DNA of 6,059 nucleotides, from the NCBI GenBank assembly GCA_025928415.1, contig JAICJK010000173.1, forward strand, positions 1 through 6,059, read 5' to 3'. The position numbers and the translations under genes are program-made. The DNA is from Solirubrobacteraceae bacterium. Lineage in GTDB: Bacteria; Actinomycetota; Thermoleophilia; Solirubrobacterales; Solirubrobacteraceae. The notes below the pieces were generated by a model. That model was not told the origin of the DNA, searched no databases, and saw only the letters and a program-made list of their open reading frames with translations. Of the stretch, positions 1 to 6,059 are shown one piece after another; the stretch's first letter is position 1, and each line of letters starts with the position of its first letter.

Positions 1-509
1 ACCAGCAGCAGGTCCCGGTGCTCGGGCCGCAGGAAGCGCTCGGCCACGGCGTGGTCGAGGAACGTCGCCAGCCCGTCGTAGAAGCCGCGCACGTTCAGCA
101 GCCCGCAGGCCTTGCGGTGCATCCCGAGCTGCGCCCAGGTCACGATCTCGAAGAGCTCCTCGAAGGTCCCCAGCCCGCCCGGCAGCGCCAGGAAGCCGTC
201 GGACAGGTCGGCCATCAGCGCCTTGCGCTCGTGCATCGAGTCGACGGTGCGCAGGTCGGTCAGGCCCAGGTGGGCGATCTCGCGCTCGAGCAGCGCCTTC
301 GGGATGACCCCGGTGACCTCGCCGCCCGCCTCCAGGACGGCGTCGGCCAGCGTGCCCATCAGCCCGGCGCGCGCGCCGCCGTAGACCAGGCCGATCCCGC
401 GCCGGGTCAGCAGCTCGCCGAGCTCGCGGGTGCACGCGGCGTACGCCGGGTCGCCCCCGGGCGAGGAGCCGCAGAACACGCACAGGCGGCGGATGGCCTG
501 CTCAGCCAC
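1..509 (-). CDS. LOG family protein (TIGR00730-type nucleotide phosphoribohydrolase), 3' end missing
   Basis: This is the first 169 codons of a LOG-family (lysine decarboxylase-like Rossmann fold) protein; the C-terminus lies beyond the left edge. Characterised members cleave N6-modified AMP (cytokinin riboside monophosphate) into the free base and ribose 5-phosphate; many bacterial members have unknown natural substrates. The sequence shows CVFCGSSPG at residues 10-18, [11 protein letters not shown] at 42-52, MHERK at 92-96 and the family signature PGGLGTFEE at 110-118, whose glutamates and the preceding Arg/Lys are the family's catalytic and binding residues. The start is GTG at 509. It overlaps the last 8 bases of the upstream tetR gene and has no visible Shine-Dalgarno, so translation probably depends on tetR translation. 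The frame stays open further upstream, but the CVFCGSS strand normally sits near the N-terminus, which favours this start. The family call is firm; the substrate is not known. Confidence 0.93.
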   Translation of the reverse strand, partial: MAEQAIRRLCVFCGSSPGGDPAYAACTRELGELLTRRGIGLVYGGARAGLMGTLADAVLEAGGEVTGVIPKALLEREIAHLGLTDLRTVDSMHERKALMADLSDGFLALPGGLGTFEELFEIVTWAQLGMHRKACGLLNVRGFYDGLATFLDHAVAERFLRPEHRDLLL

Positions 510-1113
510 GATCGGTGAGCAGCGCCCGCACGGCGACCACGCCCGCCTCGATCGTCGACCGCCAGTCGCGGTCCGGGTCGCCGAGCATCCGCAGCGCGAT
601 CCCGTCCCCCAGGCCGAAGAGGATCTCCGCGACCGCGGCGGGCTCGGCCCGCAGCCGCAGGACGCCCTCGGCCTGCTTGGCGGCCAGCAGCCCGGCGACG
701 TGGTCGCGGGCCCGCGAGACGAGCTCGGCCCACTCGGCGGCGATGTCGGCGTTGCGGCGCGACAGCGTGAACAGCTCGAAGGACAGCGCGATCAGCTCGG
801 GGTCCTCGCGGACCCAGCGTTCGAGCGACTCGCGCAGGAAGCCGATGAAGTCCTCGGCGCTCGACGCGCGCGCGAGCTGGGCCTCCAAGGCCGCCATGCG
901 GACGTCGCTGTCGCGGCGGACGACCTCGGCGAGCAGCCGCTCCTTGGTCCCGAAGTAGTAATGCAGCAGGCCCCGCGAGACGCCGGCCTCGCGCGCGACG
1001 TGGTCGAAGGTCGCTCCCGAGACGCCGCGCCGCGCCACCGACAGCCGCATGGCCTCGACGATGCGCTGGGCCTTCTCGCCGTCGATCGGACGCGTGTGGG
1101 TGGCCGCCTCCAT
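502..1113 (-). CDS. TetR/AcrR family transcriptional regulator
   Basis: This is a 203-residue one-domain-plus-ligand-pocket repressor, the usual TetR length. The N-terminal DNA-binding part spans residues 14-60: [14 protein letters not shown], then the helix-turn-helix [22 protein letters not shown] and the typical GTKERLL that follows the recognition helix. Residues 70-200 are helical and variable, as expected of the ligand-binding and dimer domain, and resemble the BetI-type C-terminal group. The ATG at 1113 has no Shine-Dalgarno but has a TANNNT hexamer six bases upstream, so the mRNA may be leaderless. The stop codon lies inside the start of the LOG gene (8-bp overlap), so the two genes are probably one operon. 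A perfect inverted repeat at 1142-1157 in the presumed -35 region suggests autoregulation. The ligand cannot be inferred from the sequence. Confidence 0.93.
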   Translation of the reverse strand: MEAATHTRPIDGEKAQRIVEAMRLSVARRGVSGATFDHVAREAGVSRGLLHYYFGTKERLLAEVVRRDSDVRMAALEAQLARASSAEDFIGFLRESLERWVREDPELIALSFELFTLSRRNADIAAEWAELVSRARDHVAGLLAAKQAEGVLRLRAEPAAVAEILFGLGDGIALRMLGDPDRDWRSTIEAGVVAVRALLTDRG

Positions 1114-1119
1114 CGCGCC

Positions 1120-1125
1120 ATCGTA
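1120..1125 (-). promoter_or_regulatory. Candidate leaderless -10 element of tetR (TACGAT)
   Basis: Read on the minus strand, TACGAT is followed by six bases (GGCGCG) and then the ATG at 1113. A TANNNT hexamer at this distance would place the transcription start on the A of the ATG, which is the known layout of leaderless actinobacterial genes. No purine-rich ribosome site precedes the ATG. There is no convincing -35 hexamer. The call rests on motif and spacing only. Confidence 0.5.
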
Positions 1126-1141
1126 TCCCCGCGCGCCGGGC

Positions 1142-1157
1142 GGGCCGGTGCCGGCCC
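1142..1157. promoter_or_regulatory. Candidate TetR operator (perfect inverted repeat)
   Basis: GGGCCGG-TG-CCGGCCC is a perfect 7-bp inverted repeat with a 2-bp centre. It lies 29 to 44 bases upstream of the tetR start codon, in the presumed -35 region. TetR-family proteins commonly bind palindromes of about this size over their own promoter. A pure G/C palindrome can arise by chance in DNA this GC-rich, so binding by this TetR is an inference. Confidence 0.45.
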
Positions 1158-1166
1158 CACAACGAC

Positions 1167-1191
1167 GAAGGGCGCCCGGCGGGCGCCCTTC
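1167..1191 (-). terminator. Hairpin terminator after the small membrane-protein gene
   Basis: A perfect 11-bp stem (arms 1167-1177 and 1181-1191, GAAGGGCGCCC and its complement) closes on a 3-base loop. It begins 25 bp past the stop codon of the gene ending at 1216 and precedes the tetR promoter. On the minus strand the hairpin is followed by GTCGTTGTGG, which is only moderately T-rich, as is common in high-GC actinobacteria. The stem is almost symmetrical, but no plus-strand gene reads into it. It isolates the tetR-LOG unit from upstream transcription. Confidence 0.8.
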
Positions 1192-1215
1192 GGACGGACT
1201 GGCGGGCGGCCGCGG

Positions 1216-1683
1216 CTAGGCCGCCGGGGCCGCGGTCGGCGTCGTGGTGGAGGTGTAGTCGAACTCCTCCTCCTTGCCGAACAGCGCGTCGAGCACCTTG
1301 TTGCGCAGGTCGCTGGACACCCCCAGGGCGATGCCGGTCCCGATGGTGAGCAGCATCAGCTTGCGCAACAGGCCGCCCTTGCGCTTCTTGCGCGGCTTCG
1401 GCGACTTCGGGGCGTCCATCAGCGCGGAGCCCACGTCGCGGAGCGCGTCCGCCGCGCTCTGCAGGTCGCGGTGCAGCTTCTTGTCGTCGACGAGCTTCTT
1501 CGGCAGGTCCTTGCCGCTGCTCAGGCGCTGGAAGGCGCTCTGCGCGGACTCGTAGGCCACGCGCACGTTGTCACGGAGGTCGTCGTCCTCCACCACGCGC
1601 TGCAGGTAGGGGTTGGACTTGACCGCCGAAACCGCCTCCGCGGCCGTTGCGCCGGCCGCCACGGCCTTCTTCTTCTTCGCCAT
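1216..1683 (-). CDS. Small basic protein with one predicted membrane segment, function unknown
   Basis: This 155-residue protein matches no family I recognise. It starts [11 protein letters not shown], continues with a charged, probably helical stretch (residues 20-90), then a strongly basic patch PKPRKKRK (95-102). A hydrophobic segment, [20 protein letters not shown] (about 105-124), follows, and the acidic tail ends in a Thr/Pro/Ala-rich run. The basic patch before the hydrophobic segment suggests a cytoplasmic N-terminus with the tail outside, by the positive-inside rule. The ATG at 1683 is preferred because GAGGTGAG (1691-1698) sits seven bases upstream. A GTG four codons earlier (1695) overlaps that site. 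The gene lies 67 bp downstream of lon with no clear terminator between them, so lon read-through is possible, but it has its own promoter candidate and a terminator after it. An alternative reading is a soluble nucleoid-type protein with an amphipathic helix. Confidence 0.8.
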   Translation of the reverse strand: MAKKKKAVAAGATAAEAVSAVKSNPYLQRVVEDDDLRDNVRVAYESAQSAFQRLSSGKDLPKKLVDDKKLHRDLQSAADALRDVGSALMDAPKSPKPRKKRKGGLLRKLMLLTIGTGIALGVSSDLRNKVLDALFGKEEEFDYTSTTTPTAAPAA

Positions 1684-1690
1684 CCGTCGG

Positions 1691-1698
1691 CTCACCTC
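1691..1698 (-). promoter_or_regulatory. Shine-Dalgarno site fixing the start at 1683
   Basis: GAGGTGAG on the minus strand includes a 7-base match to the anti-SD complement (GAGGTGA) and lies seven bases before the ATG at 1683. It decides in favour of that ATG over the GTG at 1695, which falls inside the site. It is the only strong SD among the genes of this window. Confidence 0.75.
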
Positions 1699-1724
1699 AC
1701 ATCGCTGTGGTCTGGGTAGGCGCG

Positions 1725-1750
1725 AGTCTATACCCGGATCGCGACCCGGA

Positions 1751-1752
<2 letters not shown>
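1725..1752 (-). promoter_or_regulatory. Candidate promoter with a direct repeat, upstream of the small membrane-protein gene
   Basis: On the minus strand, TATAGACT (1732-1725) gives a good -10 hexamer (TATAGA, or TAGACT two bases on) about 40 bases before the ATG at 1683, leaving room for a leader that carries the SD. Immediately upstream, GATCCGGGT occurs twice (1752-1744 and 1740-1732), 12 bp apart. The first copy overlaps the end of lon. There is no recognisable -35. The repeat could be a direct-repeat binding site, but it is short. Confidence 0.45.
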
Positions 1753-4149
<2,397 letters not shown>

Positions 4150-4153
<4 letters not shown>

Positions 4154-4614
4154 CGCTCGGAGTCCTCGATCACGATCGGGACCTGGCGGGTGCGGGTCTC
4201 GGGCGCGGCGAGCGGCAGCTCGATGCGCAGCACGCCGTCCCGGTAGGTCGCGCGGGCCTCGTCGGCCACCACGTCGGCGCCCAGCGGGATCACCCGGCGG
4301 AACGGGCCGAAGTCGATCTCGAGCTGCTGGTAGACGCGGCCCTCGGCCTCGGCCGGGCGGCGGTGGCCGGCGATGACGAGCTCGCGGCCCTCGATCTCCA
4401 GCCCGATCTCGTCCGGGTCGATGCCCGCGAGCTCGGCGTGGACGACGGCGCGCGGCGGGTCGCCCTCGTAGAAGACGTCGACGGCCGGGGAGAAGCCGCC
4501 GCGATGACGGCCCACCCGGCCGCGCCCGGTGCGGTCGAAGACGTCGCCGAACAGCTCGTCCATCTCGCGCCGCATCCGCTCGAAGTTCGCGAAGAGGTCA
4601 CGCTCCGGTCGCAT
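4150..4614 (-). CDS. Hsp20/alpha-crystallin family small heat shock protein
   Basis: This 154-residue protein is an ATP-independent holdase that keeps unfolding proteins from aggregating. The N-terminus (MRPERDLFANFERMRREMDELFGDVF) is the usual actinobacterial Hsp20 opening. The alpha-crystallin domain covers about 42-137, from SPAVDVFYEGD through ELAGIDPDEIGLEIEGRELVIAGHR (61-85) and FGPFRRVIPLGADV (102-115) to the signature DGVLRIELPL (126-135). The C-terminal tail has the oligomer-forming I-X-I motif (Ile147-Val-Ile149). It overlaps lon by 4 bp, so chaperone and protease should be made together, with Lon able to take over clients that cannot be refolded. The ATG at 4614 has a GGAG only two bases away, too close for a normal SD. 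A TAGGCT six bases upstream fits a leaderless transcript, and a palindrome at 4636-4653 could be its heat-stress operator. Confidence 0.97.
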
Positions 4615-4620
4615 GGCTCC

Positions 4621-4626
4621 AGCCTA
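4621..4626 (-). promoter_or_regulatory. Candidate leaderless -10 element of hsp20-lon (TAGGCT)
   Basis: On the minus strand, TAGGCT is followed by GGAGCC and then the ATG at 4614. The spacing of six bases is identical to that at tetR, so transcription would begin on the start codon. No usable SD lies at normal distance and no -35 consensus is seen. Confidence 0.5.
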
Positions 4627-4628
4627 CG

Positions 4629-4683
4629 GCGAATCCCGGTACACACGTACCGGAGCGTCCGCCGGCGTTCCGCCGGGATTCGC
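4629..4683. repeat. 11-bp inverted repeat flanking a 33-bp spacer
   Basis: GCGAATCCCGG (4629-4639) is perfectly repeated in inverse as CCGGGATTCGC (4673-4683). The left arm overlaps the left arm of the hsp20 palindrome by four bases, so the two structures would compete. A smaller hairpin, CCGGCG-TTC-CGCCGG (4662-4676), lies partly inside. The right arm runs into the first copy of the 22-bp direct repeat. The role is unknown. Confidence 0.6.
4636..4653. promoter_or_regulatory. Candidate heat-shock operator upstream of hsp20-lon
   Basis: CCGGTAC-ACAC-GTACCGG is a perfect 7-bp inverted repeat with a 4-bp centre. It spans 22 to 39 bases upstream of the hsp20 start codon, over the presumed -35 region. 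It does not match CIRCE (HrcA), HAIR (HspR) or the RheA operator as I know them. Containing A/T in both arms, it is less likely to be a GC-composition accident than the other palindromes here. The binding protein is unknown. Confidence 0.55.
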
Positions 4684-4772
4684 TTGGGAGTTCCGGCGCT
4701 GGAGCGCGGCACATCCGGCGCCGGGGCGCCGGATGCGCTTGGGAGTTCCGGCGCTGGGGCGCCGGGACTCCC
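4681..4772. repeat. Tandem array of GC-rich hairpin units with a 22-bp direct repeat
   Basis: A 22-bp sequence occurs identically at 4681-4702 and 4736-4757 (55-bp offset) and extends to 27 bp with one mismatch. Between and beyond the copies are two strong inverted repeats. CATCCGGCGCC (4712-4722) pairs perfectly with 4725-4735 across a GG loop. A 14-bp stem (4741-4754 with 4759-4772) has one G-T pair and a TGGG loop. The three palindromic cores, near 4690-4712, 4712-4735 and 4743-4769, look like diverged copies of one unit built on TCCGGCGC-TGGG-GCGCCGGR, with CGCTTGGG between them. Both neighbours are transcribed away from the array, so it is not their terminator. It may be a REP-like dispersed repeat; genome-wide copies cannot be checked here. 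Confidence 0.7.
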
Positions 4773-4819
4773 GGTCCGGGGCGGGACTCGTGGATTCTTC
4801 GAGTTTGCACACGATCGAC

Positions 4820-4855
4820 TCGCAGGATCGGCGCTTGCGCGCGATGATCCTGCGA
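4820..4855. promoter_or_regulatory. 10-bp inverted repeat abutting the start of the membrane-protein gene
   Basis: TCGCAGGATC (4820-4829) is perfectly inverted as GATCCTGCGA (4846-4855), with a 16-bp spacer that itself contains GCGC-TT-GCGC. The last base of the right arm is the A of the ATG at 4855. The right arm overlaps GATGAT (4843-4848), a weak -10 candidate with the same six-base spacing to the ATG as seen at tetR and hsp20. It could be an operator covering the promoter or, if a leader exists, an RNA hairpin that hides the start codon. The repeat is certain; the role is inferred. Confidence 0.5.
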
Positions 4856-5310
4856 TGGACGCTGTGGGCATGCTCGTCCGTGATCGGCTGAAGGCGGTCG
4901 TGCTGGTCGCCGGGATGGTGGCCGGGTCGCTGTCGATCTGGACGGCGAGCCCGCTCGCCTGGCTGTGGGTCGCGTCGCAGATGGACGCCGGGCGCACCCC
5001 GAGCATGGGCGCGATCACCGTCGTGGTGGTCGGGGTGTGCGCGACGACGCTCGCGATCGGCAAGCTGCTGGCGGTGCTCAACGCGCGCTATCGCGACCTG
5101 CACCACACGCGCGCGACGATCCGGGTGCACCTGCCGTGGCTGCGATCGCTGCGCGGCGAGCGCGCGCGGGAGATGGGCGCCGACAGCGTCGAGGTGACGG
5201 TCCTCGACGTCGTGCTGATCTCCTCGGTCTTCCTGGCCGTCGGCGCCTACGAGCTGTGGTTCGCGTTCCTGTCCACGTCGCCGATCGATCTGCGCACGGG
5301 GCGTGGCTGA
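4855..5310 (+). CDS. Membrane protein of unknown function, three predicted transmembrane segments
   Basis: This 151-residue protein is not one I can assign to a named family, though its layout resembles uncharacterised membrane proteins of Solirubrobacterales-type genomes. Hydrophobic segments lie at about 14-40 (VVLVAGMVAGSLSIW continuing to WLWVA), 52-75 (GAITVVVVGVCATTLAIGKLLAVL) and 115-139 (TVLDVVLISSVFLAVGAYELWFAFL). Between the second and third is a basic loop (76-106) with RYRDLHHTR and LPWLRSLRGERARE, probably cytoplasmic. There is no signal-peptide cleavage site and no catalytic motif. The ATG at 4855 is chosen because hydrophobic coding sense begins there. The same frame stays open upstream across the spacer and hsp20, but that part is not coding-like. 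No SD is visible. The stop overlaps the GTG of the PucR-type gene by 8 bp, implying coupled translation and possibly a shared function. Confidence 0.8.
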   Translation: MDAVGMLVRDRLKAVVLVAGMVAGSLSIWTASPLAWLWVASQMDAGRTPSMGAITVVVVGVCATTLAIGKLLAVLNARYRDLHHTRATIRVHLPWLRSLRGERAREMGADSVEVTVLDVVLISSVFLAVGAYELWFAFLSTSPIDLRTGRG

Positions 5311-6059
5311 GGACGTCGCCGCGCTCGCGCGGGCGCTGGCGGACCGGATCGACGAGCTCGTCGACCGGCTCGAGGCGCGGCATCCCGACGCGATCCGCGC
5401 GTGGTTCGCCGACCGCCCGGAGCTCGTGGACGCCAACCGGGCCTTCGAGCGCGACTCGATGCTCGCCGAGCTGTGGTGCCTGGCCGACGGCGCGCGCCTG
5501 CCGGCGGAGCTGCCCGCCCCCGACGCGGCGCTCGCGCGCATGGCCGCGCAGCTCGGCTCGCCGCTGCAGTTCCTGCTGTGGGGCTATCGCAACGGGCACC
5601 GGGTCCAGTGGGAGGGCTGGCTGGACCTCGTCGAGGGCCTCCCCGGCGTGCCGGCCGGGCGGCGGCGCGCGCTGCTGGACGAGGGCGCCGCGTTCTTCTT
5701 CGCCTACGTGGATCGCATGAGCGACCTCGTCACCGAGGAGTACACGCGCGAGCGCGAGCGGGCGCTGCGGGGCCTCGAGCAGCGCCGCATGCGCGCCGTC
5801 ACGCTGCTGCTCGACGGCGCCGCGGCGGACGCGTCGGAGCTCGACTACGACGTCGCGGGCGCGCACGTCGGGGCGATCCTCTGGGGCGGCGACGGGCCGG
5901 GCGCCGCGCATGACCTGGCCACGGCGCTGGACCGCCGCGCGCTGGTCGTCGCGGTCGACCGCGGGCTGTGGTGGGCGTGGCTGGGCGGCCGCGCGCCGCT
6001 CGGCGACGCGCTGCGTGCGCGCCTCGCCGGCTGGTCGCCGCCCGCGGGCACCGCGGTGG
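5303..6059 (+). CDS. PucR/CdaR-family transcriptional regulator, 3' end missing
   Basis: The first 252 residues are present; the frame is open to the right edge. Residues 1-150 look like the RsbRD-type N-terminal helical domain common in actinobacterial PucR proteins, with the typical FLLWGYRNGHRVQWEGWLDLVE at 90-111. A charged helix (145-165, EEYTRERERALRGLEQRR) links to a CdaR GGDEF-like domain starting near residue 178 (LDYDVAGAHVGAILWGG) and continuing through LVVAVDRGLWWAWLGGR (214-230). The C-terminal PucR helix-turn-helix that binds DNA would lie outside the window. Unlike PurR or TetR types, these proteins have no well-defined ligand. The start is GTG at 5303, inside the end of the membrane-protein gene (8-bp overlap), with no SD; no better in-frame start is evident. 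Its target may be its own operon, whose promoter has an inverted repeat, but this is speculative. Confidence 0.87.
   Translation, partial: MAEDVAALARALADRIDELVDRLEARHPDAIRAWFADRPELVDANRAFERDSMLAELWCLADGARLPAELPAPDAALARMAAQLGSPLQFLLWGYRNGHRVQWEGWLDLVEGLPGVPAGRRRALLDEGAAFFFAYVDRMSDLVTEEYTRERERALRGLEQRRMRAVTLLLDGAAADASELDYDVAGAHVGAILWGGDGPGAAHDLATALDRRALVVAVDRGLWWAWLGGRAPLGDALRARLAGWSPPAGTAV

Noticed and set aside
430..1719. Long plus-strand open frame opposite tetR and the small membrane-protein gene
   Set aside because: Low-complexity translation with no recognisable motif, crossing the terminator and promoter regions of real minus-strand genes.
4615..4700. CIRCE, HAIR or ClgR binding site for the hsp20-lon operon
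   Set aside because: No TTAGCACTC-N9-GAGTGCTAA, CTTGAGT-N7-ACTCAAG or paired CGC/GCG ClgR arrangement was found. The only clear palindrome has a different sequence.
4681..4757. CRISPR-like repeat pair
   Set aside because: Only two copies, the spacer is itself palindromic and related to the repeat, and no cas gene is nearby.
4741..4772. Rho-independent terminator
   Set aside because: The stem is strong, but no gene reads into it from either side and no T-run follows on either strand.
4598..4810. Small minus-strand open frame over the repeat array
   Set aside because: Its Pro/Arg/Ala-rich translation is simply the repeat read through, and it overlaps the hsp20 start and promoter.
4805..4810. 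TTGCAC as a -35 box for the membrane-protein gene
   Set aside because: No -10 hexamer lies 16-18 bases downstream. The better -10 candidate is too far away.
4363..4854. Upstream extension of the membrane-protein frame into hsp20
   Set aside because: It overlaps the well-supported hsp20 gene and the hairpin array. The extra residues are Gly/Ala/Pro repeats encoded by the array.
5078..5911. Minus-strand open frame opposite the membrane-protein and PucR-type genes
   Set aside because: Antisense shadow without domains. The plus strand encodes recognisable membrane segments and PucR domains in that stretch.

Overview
The window is very GC-rich and gene-dense, with GTG starts and short gene overlaps. 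The proteins look actinobacterial: a TetR regulator, an Hsp20-Lon pair, and a PucR-type regulator with an RsbRD-like N-terminus. The style of the small membrane protein and the PucR protein suggests the class Thermoleophilia (Solirubrobacterales-like). That placement is an inference from protein style, not from a marker gene.

Layout. Positions 1-4614 are all on the minus strand and 4855-6059 are on the plus strand, with a 240-bp divergent spacer between them. In transcription order the minus side holds: hsp20 (4614-4150) and lon (4153-1751), which overlap by ATGA; a small basic protein with one membrane segment (1683-1216) that has its own Shine-Dalgarno (SD) site and a candidate promoter; a strong hairpin terminator (1191-1167); then a TetR regulator (1113-502) that overlaps a LOG-family nucleotide hydrolase (509 leftward, cut by the window edge). 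The plus side holds an unrecognised membrane protein (4855-5310) that overlaps a PucR-family regulator (5303 onward, cut by the right edge).

The genes fall into three functional groups. Hsp20 holds unfolding proteins and Lon degrades them, so the first operon is a protein-quality-control unit. TetR and LOG form a second unit, in which TetR probably controls itself and the hydrolase. The membrane protein and PucR form a third unit of unknown purpose, possibly a sensor and regulator pair.

The most notable non-coding signals concern transcription start. tetR and hsp20 have a TANNNT hexamer exactly six bases before the ATG, which is the layout of leaderless actinobacterial transcripts, and the membrane gene has a GANNNT hexamer at the same spacing. 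Each of these three genes also has a perfect inverted repeat over or beside that promoter (1142-1157, 4636-4653, and 4820-4829/4846-4855). The divergent spacer also carries an array of GC-rich hairpins with a 22-bp direct repeat, which no terminator or gene explains. No mobile element, CRISPR array, rRNA or tRNA was seen. The genes themselves belong to known families; the unexplained material is mainly regulatory.
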